DNA from: Rhodeus uyekii
Lineage: Eukaryota > Chordata > Actinopteri > Cypriniformes > Acheilognathidae
NCBI GenBank assembly: GCA_037043235.1
Contig: JAWRVZ010000016.1
Location: 872,501 to 936,500 of the forward strand
Direction: 5' to 3'
Length of the DNA: 64,000 bases
Shown one piece after another: positions 39,588 to 52,619 of the stretch (the first letter of the stretch is position 1; the number at the start of each line of letters is the position of its first letter). The notes under the pieces are model-generated. The model was not told the origin of the DNA. It did no database searches and saw nothing but the letters and a program-made list of their open reading frames with translations. The position numbers were made by a program, and so were the translations under genes.

Positions 39588-39915
39588 TATTCAGCAAGGA
39601 TGAATTAAGCTGATCAAGTTACAATATTTTTTTTGCATTTCTTGATTTCTATTTCAAAGTGCTGTTCTTTTTAAATTTCTTTTAATCAAATCCTCAAAAA
39701 CAATTTGGGGTTCCACATTGGTTTTCAACACATAATAAATACAAAATATTTTTCAAATCAGCATATTTGAATGAATTCTGAAGGATCATGTGACACTGAA
39801 AACTGAAATAATGATGCTCAAAATTCAGCGTTTCATCCATCACAGGAATAAATTACATTTTAAAATATATTTATATGGCATTAATTTTACAATATTATTA
39901 TTTTTACTGTATTTT
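39588..39915. mobile_element. hAT-type MITE, diverged copy
   Basis: Landmarks TTCAGCAAGGATGAATTAAG, GTGCTGTTCTTTTTAAAT, AAGGATCATGTGACACTG and TTCATCCATCACAGGAATAA follow the family order seen at 36710-37225. Confidence 0.6.
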
Positions 39916-40360
39916 AAACAAATGGTGGTCACAACAGACTCTAATCTTTTAAACTATACTATAGTGTATTTAAGTTTGAGAGACCAAATACTTCTTAGGT
40001 TAGCATACTTGTTTGATTTGATCATTTTCATCAGACCATCATGATCAGAGTTTTGCATATGACTCCTTTCAGCGCCAGTTATCACAGACTTACATCAGTG
40101 GCACCGTTACACGGGACTTTCCATTCTGACATTCTCTTGGAATGTGAACGGAAAAAAATAATTGAAGCAGACAAGGGAAGTTCTAAAAAAGGCCATGCAA
40201 ATGAAATGCTAATGGCATGCTAATGAGGGCTGAGGGGAGGCGGGCGGTGGGTAAAGTTTGGTTAGAGAGCGAGGCAGCGAGGAAGCAGGAAATGGCTGGG
40301 TGAGCAGTGAGTACGACTGGTGCCATGCTGAGTGGAGAAACGTTTTGTTAGCGAGGGAAT

Positions 40361-40385
40361 GAGAGAGAGAGAGAGAGAGAGAGAA
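40361..40385. repeat. (GA)n microsatellite
   Basis: About 12 GA units. Confidence 0.95.
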
Positions 40386-41295
40386 AGTGTGGGATGGAGA
40401 GAGGAGTGAATGGATGCCCTGTGGGCTAATGAATACTGATTGATTTCCAAATTAAATTTTACAACTCTCTCTCTTTTCCCCCTTTTTCCTCTTACATATA
40501 CATGTTAATTATACATACAGTTTCAGGTGTCTGATTATTGGTTTTTAAAAATCTTTTAGAGTCTTATGCATATCCAGGACTGTCCAGTGGATATCCTAAG
40601 AAAAAAATCTCATATGACATGCCAGTTAAACACCTCATCAACCCGTCACAGCCTCGTACAAATGACATTTGGAGACATTCATTTCAATCTTAAAACCCTT
40701 TACACGTCCGTGCAGGCAGAGTTTTTGTTGTTTATTTTGGTACGGGAGGGGGCACAGGCAGGGTCGATCATTATATGACAGTGTAAAACAAATGCACAAG
40801 GTGTAAGAGAGTGTAATGATGAGGAAAGCAGGAGGGAAAAAACAACAACGATCAAATACAAGAGGCAATTCAGTTTTTTTTCTTAAACAAAATATTAATG
40901 ATCTTTCATTTGGCTCTCATCACAAGGCGAGCAAGGAGAAATTGCATTCTATTTCGCAAAGCCTAAGAAAGCACAGGCCTAGGTAATGGGTAATAGGTGT
41001 AGAGAGGAGAACGGAGGTGAGGGCCGTGGGGCAGAGAAAGCGAGGGAGAGAGCGAGGGAGAAGAAAAAAAAACAGAACGAGAAATATTCCCTGAGAGAAA
41101 GGGGGGCAGGAAAGGCTGGCTAAGGTGGGAGTGAGAAAAAAAGGAGAGGAGATTGGAAATTGAAATTGATGACATTGAGAGTGACTATGACAGAGACGGG
41201 CCCTTTATTCTTTTCTCTTTTTTGAGAAAATCACAGCAGCCAACCTTGCAATGAGGGCAGATCTAGCTAAAATAGGCTGTTGAGTGCTCAGATAT

Positions 41296-41315
41296 AGAGA
41301 GAGAGAGAGAGAGAG
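41296..41315. repeat. (GA)n microsatellite
   Basis: About 10 GA units. Confidence 0.95.
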
Positions 41316-42403
41316 GAACGGAGTAGAGGTGGTTTGGCAGGAAGGGAGCAGGCAGAAGTGGAGGACATTAGTGAGTAGATGATGTTGTCAGTGACCGATG
41401 TAAATCACAGCGATACATAGTCAACAGACACACTCGGCTGACTGTGAGGGGGGCAGCCGTCAGGATGCTGGCACTGACAAATGGAATATTTTCAGAGGAC
41501 TTAATCAGAGGAAAATGGGGTTTCATCTGCACGCCTCCCCGCTCCACTGCCCTCAAAGAGAGAAATGATTGCCTGTCTTTCTCACCCTCGCTTTCCCTCT
41601 TCTCCTCTCCTTCTCACTCACTCGTCAAGCATAACCGCAACACATCGGAAAGGTTACGGGAAGACTGTGTACGTAGCTGCTTTGGGCCGCTGTTTTACAA
41701 TATGAATGTGCAGGGGGGCAAACGCACACACACACGCTCATGTAGATACACCACATGCACTATGACTGATGGACATTGCTATCTCAGATGACAGAGAGGT
41801 AATATCTCTGTCTGAGACATGCATCCGATTTTAAACACTTCCACAACTTCATTTGTTCTGGTTTGATGTACCCATACTGGACAAGTCAGTCACTGTGTGA
41901 CACTCTAAATCAATCCTGTTTTCATCTGAAACTGAGAAATGTGAATCATGTATAATAACCAACAATGCTGGGAGGGTAATAATCATTACATCACTCACCT
42001 AACTATTAAATGCACGTTTTCAAATAACATTATTTATATATTTATTTCATTTGTTGACTGACAAATACAGCTAAAAGCCTCTTGCTTCCTTATGTTGGAT
42101 GAAATAAGGTTATTTTGTAAGCGTTTAATAGGTATGTGAACATTTGAAAGAGGGAGCTTGTATTTGGAGTGTGTGCTGTGATTGTCATTGAAACATTGTG
42201 TCAAATTTTCTGTCGTCTCATCTCAATATTTAGTTTTTAACAAGTTCCAATTATTGGATAGGAAAATTAAATAAATATACAAGTTGAACTCATCTGTAGT
42301 GGACAAAACCGAACAGAATTTAGGTGTAGCCTCAGATCGGATTAATTCTGCCCTGGATTTTGTGTGATACATGGTTTCCTAGAGTTGCGATTCCTATACA
42401 CTT

Positions 42404-42423
42404 AAAAAAAAAAAAAAAAAAAA
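42404..42423. repeat. Poly-A tract
   Basis: About 20 A, followed by further A-rich runs at 42431-42442 and 42525-42536. It could be a decayed retroposon tail, but no body was recognised. Confidence 0.9.
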
Positions 42424-43154
42424 GTATTGCAAAAAAAAAAAATCTGTATTGCATTTTTTTATGATGTAGCATAAGTACATATTTTGTATAATGAGCAAAA
42501 CAATATTGAATTGTATTTTTTTATAAAAAAAAAAACCCAACAGTAGCCTACAATAAAAGCACAAGTACTAGTTGAGTCTTAAGTGAAAGTGAATAGTTAC
42601 ATTAGTTCTTAAAGTGACAGTAGCCTCATTTACCTTTTGTTTCCAATGTTAAATGGATAGTTCAACCAAAAAAGAAAATTCTGTTGTAATTTTTTTTATC
42701 TGTTGTAAGTTGTTACCTGTATTAATTTCTTTCTTCCGTTGAACATGAAAATGGGTTGTTTATAAATTTTTTTTTAAGTAAACAATTTAATTATAAAGTA
42801 AAAATGTTATTATTAAAGTTATACTGCTCTTAACCAAGTAACTTTTTGATTCAACTGTAGGTTTAATAGGTATTTGTGTATGTTTTCTTCATACAGTAAT
42901 ACAGTTTTCACAAGCACAGTAAACTACTGATTGTTTAACTTGTACCTTTGTTATCTTGTATTTATTTGTGCTATTGGTTGTAATTTGTTTATTTTGTTTA
43001 CTCGTCTTTAATGATTGAACTTTATCAGTTTATATCAAATTAGTATTAGTTTTTGCTGTGATCGTATAATGGAATCATGAATTAAAAAATTTCACTGGTA
43101 TCTGAAATATTAGTATTGTATATACCCTTGTGAAAAAGAAGTGTGCTTATTTGT
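42424..43154. other. AT-rich DNA with a MITE fragment at 42649-42770
   Basis: AATGGATAGTTCAACCAAAA and the following TCTTTCTTCCGTTGAACATG match the GGGATAGTTCACCC family in diverged form. The rest is AT-rich and unrecognised. Confidence 0.45.
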
Positions 43155-43421
43155 ATTTCTCCCAAGTTTTCTTTTTCTCCATTCTGTTCTTCATTCATTC
43201 TGTCACCTGCTGGCGTTTGGGTTCCTTGCCACTGTCGCCTCTGGTTTGCTTAGTTGAGGACACTTAACACTTAATATTCATCAATATTACTGATTCACCT
43301 GCTCTTCTAGAGCTGCTGTTCAGCCAAAACAAACTTTGTTGCTTTGTTTTCCTGTTATCTCTGTAAAGCTGCATTGAAACAATCTCTATTGTAAAAAAGC
43401 GCTATATAAAGGTGACTTGAC
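43155..43421 (+). mobile_element. L2-like LINE 3' end
   Basis: Contains GGGTTCCTTGCCACTGTCGC and the tail AAAGCGCTATATAAAGGTG, shared with 48083-48587 and 49640-50165. The combination is a common cyprinid LINE 3' UTR by recall. 5' truncated. Confidence 0.6.
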
Positions 43422-43530
43422 TATTGAAAGTGTACTTCAAATCTTAAATGTATACTTTGTAAAAAATGTTATAGAATTAAAATTAAATGCCACTTAAGTG
43501 GGCTTAGAGAGAGTACACTTTAATGAGAAT

Positions 43531-43685
43531 ACATTTACATGTATGCCTTTTGTCAGATGCTTTTATCCAAAGCAACTTACATTGTATTCAAGAAACACAG
43601 TGACATTTCTAATCAGTTCTTGCTTTCACTGGGAATCAAACCCATGACCTTGGCATCATAAACACCAATGCTGGTTGAGCTACAG
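43531..43685 (-). mobile_element. tRNA-derived SINE with L2-type tail
   Basis: Same family as 36785-36937, diverged: tail complement TTTTATCCAAAGCAACTTAC, B-box complement GGGAATCAAACCC, and A-box remnant near 43670-43683. Confidence 0.7.
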
Positions 43686-45651
43686 GAAAGAATATTTCTT
43701 AACATAATTAAGTGCACACTTTTAAAAATGCACTTTACAATGTCTAATTACGTTTTACTTACACGTTTTAAATCATTATGATTTTATAGTGTTTTAAATA
43801 AGTACACTTATTTTGATGTATTGAATAATGTACATGTAAAATAATTTATTTTTAATTTCAACTTAAGTTATGAATCAAGATTTTGAAATGAAATATTTCC
43901 TTCAATGAGATCCAATGTGTGGTTTAAGTGCTCACTTAATTTCCTTGAGCTGTGTATATATGTAACCAGGTATTCAAAAAAATCTAAATCTGGTTTGGTA
44001 GATAATACCATATTATATTATTATATAGATAATATACAGTACAATAAGCATCATGTGTGTAATTCTCAACCAAACGTTATATGAGATCAATCATATAAAA
44101 TATATGTCTATATGGTTAACATAATGTTAAAAATTGTATTTTACAAATTGACATTGACAAGTTTGTTACAACCACAGTAATGCAATTAAACACATTATTG
44201 ATTGATTAAGCTTTTTTATTTGTAATAACACAATCGCTAGTTGTCTTTTAGTCAAAAGCAGGGAAACAGATTAAACATCCAGCAAAAATAGACTAACTCG
44301 TGAATCAGAGAAAGCATTTTTAACATCTACTGTATACCATATAACATAAACTGGCCTTATGCTGATTATGTGTTAGAGTATCATTCTAAAGCAGATATAT
44401 CATTTCCTAAGTTACTTGACTTTCATGAAGTTCTTGAAAGTTCTTGAGGTATAAAAGAAAACCCAATGACAAAATGTGAGTTTAAATCCAATAAAAGTAT
44501 AAATATTCATTGCAATTAAAATCGATTCAGTATCTGGAAGTATGGTTAATACAAGACAAGTTATAGAACATAAGTAAATATAATATAATCAATGGAAAAA
44601 TGAATGAGGACCTTAAGCATTGGTCTTCCTTACCACACTTTGAACATTAGCTCAAGAATTGAAAGCATAAAAATGAATGTACTTCAAAAACTGCTATACC
44701 TCTTTCAATCAATTCCTGTGGATATACCATCAAAATGTTTCAAGAGTGGGATAAACAAATTTCTTGATTAATTTGCAATGGAACCAAACCAAGAATTAGA
44801 TATATAAAAGTGGTATGTCACATAATGGAGAGCTTTCAAACTTTAAATGACAAGTTTGGGCTTGTAAACCAAGAGGTATTTAGATATCTACTGGTTTGTC
44901 AATATTGCTCGAAAGAAACAAAGGACAGTGCAGAGATTAAATAGATCGTGTAGATTATTACACAAGCATACAAGTAAGATATTTTCCAAAGTACATGAGA
45001 AATAAGTGATTCAAAGAACCATTACATTGAGTATATAAGACCAAAATGAGAAAAAGAGGTAGGCATCTTCTTGTTGCGGAAACAATGGAATAAAATGTGT
45101 ATAATAACTCAACAAGCTCCAGAATGTGGGAAGCGTTCTGCTGGAAGTCAGCTTTTTTATTGCACTGAGAGTTAAGGCATTACAAACAAGAACCTTTCAC
45201 CCATGTTGGAGGAACTGTGGGACAGGATAAGCACTGATTGAAGTATGATATGTAATTCATGGCCTCTTTCTCTCTTATGTATGTTGACGCTTTGCTCTTA
45301 ACAACAACAACAAAATATGATATTAAAAAAAGAATGTATGGTATACGTTGTCCTTGACTTGAAATCCTCCTTAGTTTCTGCTAGTGCATGTGAGGCCACA
45401 GAATGGTGTCAAACTAATATCAAACCTAACAATTACAGTACATGGCCAAACCTCACCCCACTTAACCCATAGTCACAGGTCATGGGGGTTATGGGTAAGA
45501 TTTGTGGATGGTTGTATGAGCCGGTCTTAGCATGACAAGTCACCTCTATTAGGTTTTCCACAAGTTTGTTTTTCCATTAGCCAGTGTTGGGTTTAGAATG
45601 CAGACATCCAAACAGCTTGGAATAATGAAGTATACAGCCTGTGCTACTCAT

Positions 45652-45672
45652 ACACACACACACACACACACA
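45652..45672. repeat. (CA)n microsatellite
   Basis: About 10 CA units. Confidence 0.95.
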
Positions 45673-45847
45673 AATAATAATATACTGCCGATTTGTACAT
45701 ATAAGCGCAGTGACACGCATGCACACCCTCCCTGTTCATGGTGCACAGGGCCCAGGTCTCTAAGCCGCAGGTGACCACCGAGCACTGGATAAACACTAAT
45801 AAATCTTCCTGCACTGCTCAGCAATCAGTCATCTATCAAAACTTAGT

Positions 45848-45849
<2 letters not shown>

Positions 45850-45888
<39 letters not shown>
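45850..45888. repeat. (GA)n microsatellite
   Basis: About 19 GA units. Confidence 0.95.
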
Positions 45889-45892
<4 letters not shown>

Positions 45893-47699
45893 TAGCAGGA
45901 AGGGGAGGGCTGTCCGTTAACAAGAAAGTATGGGAAAGTCACAAAGTGTGTGTATGTGTGAGTTTAAGTGTGTAATGTATTGAATGGTTAGAGATATGAT
46001 TTTATTGAAATTTTTAGCAGTATTTACAGGCCTTAGTTTTCTTACTGTGATTTAGAGTTTTAAAAAAATATTACAAATCTAGAAATGCGTTTGTACAATT
46101 GCCCATAATTCCTTGTCCATGGAAAAAGCAGGACATATTAAAACGTTCAACTTTTGGATCCCACTGTACAAAATCAGATCACCTCCAATGAGGTAACATT
46201 TGAATTAACTTTTGTTTATTTACTCACAGAAACAACCCGACTACATTAGGTTACAGCAACAAAAGTATTTTAGCAAGGGTCAGACAAGGCACAAATAGTC
46301 CTTAAAGTGATAGTTCTGTAATCCTTGACCATCCCCATGTTGTTTCAGGAACCTATGACTTTTTTCTTAATTCTGTGGAGCATAAAAGATTTTTCGAATA
46401 ATGTTTCAGCTGTGGAATTTGGAATCACAGACTACTCCTAACATTCCTGACACAGGAAAATATGATCAATGTATGTGGTTCCAAATTCCAGTTCTGTTTG
46501 GACCAGAGCATTCATAAAAATATTATTTGTTTTGGTGTCATATATTGTGAGGTAATTGACTCTTACCAACCTCACATTCAGACATATTCAAATACTCAAC
46601 AGACGCCACAAAACCAGTTGAAACCCCATTCATTTTCTCCATAAATTTCAACAAAAAAATAAACAGAATGTTAATTCTAGAAAACAAACTTTTGCAGAAA
46701 CTTTCGTCTCCACTGCCCGGTCCAGTATATCATGTAATCAAGAGGACATTAAAAGAATTCTGAAGCTTAGTTTGTCTCTCCAGCCTCTCCACCCTCAGTC
46801 CTGGCAGTAAGCTTACAAGACCCTGATGCTATCCATTTGTCTCATGATGAATGTGGCAATCTTCTAGTCCCTTGCCCTGTCCAACACATTTGTTATGACC
46901 TGACATGCCGGCTGTTTTCCGCTCCATTCTCGCCAGTGGGGACTGCTAGCTAAGTAGGATGAGAACTCGATAGCAGACTTGTTGAAGAGAGGTTGCCAAT
47001 TATTCTTGTTTTTGTCATGTCAATGATACAAAGTTATTCTGTTGTCAACTGTCACCTGAGCCATTCTGTAACAATCTACACACTCTCGACTGCAGTTTGT
47101 GTTGAAGGAGCCAGAAAACCCTGGTCGATCAATGTTCGGAGGAGAGAGAAAAGTTTCTCAGAAGCCATAAATGTGATTTGATGCTAATCGTTTCTCGAGC
47201 TTACAAGGACAGCTTGAGAAAGAACTGTTTACAGCTGTCTTTAGCTGAGGGTCCAGTCAGAAGATCAGATCTCACATTGATCAGCTTGATAAAGGTTACA
47301 CTGCGTATATTAGCTTGAGGAGGCTATTTAGTTGTGGCACCCTCACCGTTACTCCAACGCTCAAGCATGAATCACGCACTGTTGCGACAGTGAAATTTGT
47401 CACCTTTTCCAGCAGATCAATGATAATTACCTCCCTGACACGAGTTCAGTTATTACTTTACAGGATCAAGGACAGAGGGGAGGGAGGGCTGGGGGCGATA
47501 GGCAGTCTGATCGATACTCTCTGAAATATGGCTGCAACAGGCCTCAGCAGCTCAACAAACCATTACAGCCACTGTTCTCCACAGCTTAGTGACTGGATCT
47601 GTTCTGAGTCCAGCTGTCTTTTCTTACTGCCGAACTGAAAATCAGATCCAATGGAAAATCAATTTTGCCTTTTCTGTTGTATGTAAAATTATAATTGGA

Positions 47700-47746
47700 T
47701 TGTGTGTGTGCGTGTGTGTGTGTGTGTGTGTGGGGGGGGGGGGGGG
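47700..47746. repeat. (TG)n followed by poly-G
   Basis: TG repeat with one CG interruption running into about 14 G. Confidence 0.95.
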
Positions 47747-48082
47747 TTGCTAAAAAAAGTCCCTTAAAAGGTCATACTGTTAGGTGTAAGGAAGCAAAAA
47801 TAGATTGTGAACGTGAATGTGTGGTTGTTTTTAAATTAAGTTAAGCTGATTAGTGTATTTTTTGTTAAAATTCTTTCTCCTGTCTCAAAAGATTGTTCTG
47901 GTAGTCTGTTGACTCAACAAATTGCATGACTTGGGGACTATATGTTCTGCAGTCTAATGGCAGATTCAAGAAACTTGTTGAAACAGTCGTTATGTTGGAA
48001 TATAGGCTACTAGAGGGGTGAGGTTACACACTTCACACACTTTAACATACTTATCCAAAACCTTGATCTAACGCCAGTTAGT

Positions 48083-48587
48083 GATTGTTGACTTAAACAC
48101 CGAATACAGCTCCCCAGTGCTCGATCTCTTAACACATTATAGTCCTTCACGTCTATTGCGATCCTAAAATACTGACCAGCTTATAATACCTAGAATATCA
48201 AAGTCAACTGCTGGCGGTCGATCTTTTTCCTATGTAGCTCCCAAACTCTGGAACAGTCTACAGTTCGGGAAGCAGACACACTCTGTCCGTTTAAATGTAG
48301 ACTAAAAACACATCTCCTCAACCTGGCATACACATAACACATTATACATACATTTTTATTCCAAATCATGTAAAATGATTAGTCTCTGTTTATTCCGAGG
48401 TTACCGTGGTCAGCCGGATCCGGGCCGTATCCAGATCAGATGAAGGACCTGCACCTGGACACTGCTGGAGTTTTGGTTCCTTGTTCTGGCTTTGTTTTTA
48501 TTGTTTTCCGGTGACCACTGTAAAGCTGCTTTGAAACAATCTGTATTGTAAAAAGCGCTATATAAATAAAGGTGACTTGACTTGACT
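48083..48587 (+). pseudogene. L2-like LINE: end of reverse-transcriptase ORF plus 3' UTR
   Basis: One frame reads READTLCPFKCRLKTHLLNL and then a stop, the typical C-terminal end of an L2-clade ORF2 protein. A shifted frame just before it reads SYVAPKLWNSL, so at least one frameshift is present. The 3' UTR ends AAAGCGCTATATAAATAAAG followed by GTGACTTGACTTGACT. 5' truncated and dead. Confidence 0.75.
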
Positions 48588-49639
48588 GTAGATGCATGTA
48601 CAGCCATCGCTTAAGTATTAGCAGTGACAAAAGTTTCTCAAAGCTGCTTTGTTCTGTTGATTCACATTGTTTTTAGATTACTATGCAGAGTGATCAGAAG
48701 CATTTTAAATAATTGCAAAAGGCTTCATTGGCCAAAGAAAAAAAAATGGCTTGATACAAAATAATCAGCTAACATCATATCATATTTGACTAATCATATC
48801 ATTGCCGCAAGTGTGAACAAGTTCATGTCAGGTAAAATCACTCTCAAATCATTTTGGTTGGATTATAGCAGGTTGGTTGCTATAAAAGGAGGGAAGAAGT
48901 GCTTACAATCATTGTGTTCTTGTGTGTAGAAACTGCAACTGCAGCGCCAGGACATGTACTCAATAATAAAGTTATTAAAACTGCATTAAATGAAAAGTGA
49001 TACCGTTCCTCAAGTGGCTTTCTCTTGGACTTGGACAAGCAAAGTAAACTGAGTTCGCAACTAAACGGTTAAAAGCACATATATCAAAATGCCTGTCTTG
49101 TGAAACACCATCAGCTATGTCCTAAGTGAACATAAATAATTGGGAAATAAGTCACGTGTAACAGTAAATTGGATATATTCTAGTGGCCTGTGATTATGTG
49201 TGCCTGGACTACAATGTCGAATGGCTTAGCTCAAGAAACGCGCAATTTATGGTCTCATTCATAAAGGATATTCGTTGTAAGCAGATAAAGATAAGAAACC
49301 TAGCAACCTCCTGAGCAAGTATCACAATTAATCATTTGATTTCTCCTAGACATAATCTTTTATAATCTTTCTAAAAAGCTGTTGAGATAATAAAGCGTGC
49401 TTCGATGCTGTGTGCCGCTGAAATCCTCCGCATGCAATTAGCATAGCGAATGAAAACTTTGCCCTTGAAAATAAATTAACATGTCACTAGAGTCCCCTGT
49501 GAAGACCTCGTCGACACGACAGCCAGTGGCACAGATCCTCAACAAACCCATCTCCATACCGGCGTGATGAATGCGATCATCAACCAGACAAAATTGGATT
49601 AAATGTTTTGAATGTTCCAATCCCAGTCTGACTTATGAC
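48588..49639. other. Intergenic stretch
   Basis: No gene or family recognised. Confidence 0.4.
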
Positions 49640-50165
49640 ATGTAATGTTGCTTGAATAATGATCATACACTGTTCGTTTGTTGGCCAGAAGAGAACTGGC
49701 CCCCCAACTGAGTCTGGTTTCTCCCAAGGGGTTTTTCTCCATGATGGAGTTTGGGTTCCTTGCCACTGTCGCCTCTGGCTTGCTTGTTTGGTGGACACTT
49801 AATATTCAACAATATTATTGTTCTGACTGTATTGACACCATTGTATGAGAACTGCAATGAGCTGACAATGATACTGTACTGCTGTATAGATAAACAAACT
49901 AAATTAATAACTCATGTTTTTTTACAATGGAAAGGAATCAACACTGAACATTGATTCCTACTTCAGCTGGACAATGATACGATTTTCTTCAAGAGCTGCT
50001 GTAAAGCCTAAACAAACTTTGATGCATTATTTTGCTGCTATCACTGTAAAACTGCTTTAAAACATAGTAAATCTACATACATCTTCAATGTTGATGAAGA
50101 TGAAAACATCTTCAACATCTACAGAGTAAAAAACACTAGATACAATTAAGGTGACTTGTCTTGAG
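49640..50165 (+). mobile_element. L2-like LINE 3' UTR, rearranged
   Basis: GAACTGGCCCCCCAACTGAG, TTGGGTTCCTTGCCACTGTC and the tail AATTAAGGTGACTTG occur in the family order. About 50 extra bases separate the CTGCTTTAAAACA block from the tail. Confidence 0.6.
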
Positions 50166-50744
50166 AGTTATGCCTCTAAACATGCTAACCCTGCTAAACA
50201 TGCTAACTCTGTTAAATGAGTGAATGCTTATTTCACTAACTTTTTCTCATGTCTGTAGTTTACACAGCATATCCTCACAGCAAATCCCTGCAATAGACAG
50301 CTCACTACTGCATGAATACAATTGTATAAACACTGCAGCTAATGCTAGGTAAATCACACTTCAAGACCGTTGAACACAATGCTTAGATTAAACTGTTACG
50401 ATTGCTCATTTATAAGTAAACCCCCTAATGTGCACAGAGATATGGAGTAAAAGTGTGTTTTTCACTTATCTTTGATGTTGATTTCAGATGCTTTCTGAAA
50501 GCATGCTGCAGACTGCTAACAGCAAGCTACCAGTATTTGAAAGATGAGCGGCAGCTCATTGGCCGCTGATGCAACAGCAACCAATCAGCTGCTCTGTGAG
50601 ATGATGATGTAATCGCTATCAGGTCCTATCAGCCTGAACCATCTAGAGTTTCATGCCAGAACTAGGTATTTATACTTAAAATACATTGTTGTTACGAATA
50701 GTTGACCTAATTTTTATCTAGGTGACTGGTATCAACAAATACTG
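50166..50744. other. Intergenic, unrecognised
   Basis: No gene seen. Includes CCAATCAGCTGCTCTGTGAG; it may be an older unclassified repeat. Confidence 0.35.
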
Positions 50745-51190
50745 CTTCCAGTGATCATAATCTTCCCCAAAAATCCATGAGTCCAGTGTTAAGCCAACGG
50801 AGACCATCCATGTGCGGGGTTACTTTTCACCCAAGGGAATGGGCTCTCTCACAATTCTGCCTAAAATCACTGCCATGAATAAAGGCATAAAAACATTCTG
50901 CAACTTCTCCCAACGACCCAGGAGCAATTTGGTGATGATCCATGCATTTTCCAGCATGATGAAGCACCATGTCACAAGGCAAGAAATGATAAAGAAGTGG
51001 ATTAGAGATCATTACATTGAAATTTTTAATTTGTGGACAGGAAACTCCTCGGATCTTAATACCATACAGAACCTGAGGCCAATCCTTCTGCAACAAGCAG
51101 AAGTTCACTAATTCTGACTAATAAGGCAAGAACGGATCGCCATTTGTCAGAATTTGGTCCAGAAGCTGATATTCAGCATGCAAATTACAG
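50745..51190 (+). pseudogene. Tc1-like transposase fragment
   Basis: One frame gives GYFSPKGMGSLTILP, a second gives FQHDEAPCHKARNDK around 50948-50995, and the first resumes with LWTGNSSDLNTIQNL. These are the WGCF, QHD and SPDLNPIENLW landmarks of DDE transposases. The final catalytic Glu is replaced by Gln, and frames are broken. Inactive relic. Confidence 0.8.
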
Positions 51191-51392
51191 AGGTTATGAA
51201 GAAGAATATATTTAGGGTTTTTCCTGGGTCAAAATTGGTATTCGGTGGTGGCGGACGAACACAGTCATCCACACACACAAAGTACAAAGTACGACCAAAT
51301 GTCAACTGCAAGCTCAGTACTGACATTAAATCCAAAGTACAGTTTGTAATATTAACATATACTGTTTATTCATGCATAAATACCCAGTTAAG

Positions 51393-51781
51393 CCTCGGGG
51401 GTTGCAAAAAAGCGTCAAGATAACCGATAATCAAGATAACCAAAAGCCAATATGGCGATTAGTTTGATGAAACGATCGGCATCCTATAAAAATGTACATA
51501 CACTGTATATGTTTGCTAACAACAAAAGGCATATGTGCACCACGAACTCAGTGCATGCGCAGTGAACTAGGTACGATCATTAGTCACGAGATAACCATGT
51601 GAAGTGGCAAATCTGTCCCTCTTTTGTGCTCGAGATATTAGGATATTCGGTGACATAAAAGAATCGACATAACCGATAAGAAAATACTTAGACAATGAGG
51701 GAGTTTGGCGGTTCCACTTAAAAAACGTTGACATAACAGGGTTGGCGAGTTAACCAAGCTCGAGATAAGTGGATTCCACTG
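51393..51781. mobile_element. Partial Tigger/pogo-like transposon, second copy
   Basis: The right end CTCGAGATAAGTGGATTCCA, followed by CTG and flanking TA (51782-51783), matches the inverted repeat of the 1284-2164 element. Landmarks such as GAGTTTGGCGGTTCCACTT and GATAACCATGTGAAGTGGCA are the reverse complement of the left half of that element. The left end is missing. Confidence 0.75.
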
Positions 51782-52587
51782 TAATAGGCCAATGAAACAG
51801 TGATTATTGAACAGATATGTCTATGATTGGCTACAAAGACACATTGAAAGAGGCCTTTGATATTCTTCACCGAGCACTTACACAAACAACTGGTCATTGT
51901 ATTTAAGTTGAACTCACATGAACGACACTACATAAACCAGTGGGCAGCTCTGAATTTTCTCCCTGATCTTTAAGAGTTGCCGTGTCGGTGAGAAATGTTG
52001 TGGAACACCACAATCGAGTGGTGCAGGTATGATGTCACTTTGTAGGCCAACCGACAGGTAGCGTCACACTGGTTCCCTTGTTAAAACCCCAAGGATTTAT
52101 TTTCTATGTTGCAAAAAAACACGCTTTCCGAAAAGCAAGGTGGAAATCAAAAATAAAATTCCCAGATGTACACAACTTTTATTTTTAACGTTGAAGCCTA
52201 AATGTCATCGCCAAATGTAAAAAAGTAAAGCTAGACTATAAGCAAACTACAGCACAGACCCATGACTTCAGTGTCACCATCACTAAGCTTCCGACAACTC
52301 TTTCAGTTTTTTTCTAAAAAAAAACATTTTCCCAGAAAGTTTGAGGTAGAATACATAAGTGCACATTTGCAAGCATAACAAGCAAAATTGTAAGCATAAA
52401 AGCGGATTGAGTTTACCAGTTCGGCGTAAGGACATTTAATGTCCTATCTTAAGAGATTTGTCTTTAATCATTGAAGATGATGGATCAATGAAATAGGCCA
52501 GCTGCCTTTTCAGAAACTCCTGTTTCCCAGAGTTTTCTGATTCAGAGCTTAGTGCAAAAGCATATTTTATTTTTAGACTCCCACCTC

Positions 52588-52619
52588 AACACACACATAC
52601 ACACACACACACACACACA
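52588..52619. repeat. (CA)n microsatellite
   Basis: CA repeat with one ATAC interruption. Confidence 0.95.

Larger units (their letters stand above)
39916..42403. other. Intergenic block with (GA)n runs
   Basis: (GA)n at 40361-40385 and 41296-41315. 40180-41800 is purine-rich and GC-richer. No gene called. Confidence 0.4.
43686..48082. other. Intergenic, AT-rich then mixed
   Basis: 43700-45000 is AT-rich with no family recognised. A diverged GGGATAGTTCACCC-family MITE is at 46313-46395. 46690-47600 is GC-richer and low-repeat. Microsatellites are listed separately. No gene called. Confidence 0.4.

Noticed and set aside
50812..51111. Plus-strand frame of 99 codons as a host gene
   Set aside because: Its motifs are those of a Tc1-like transposase broken between two frames.
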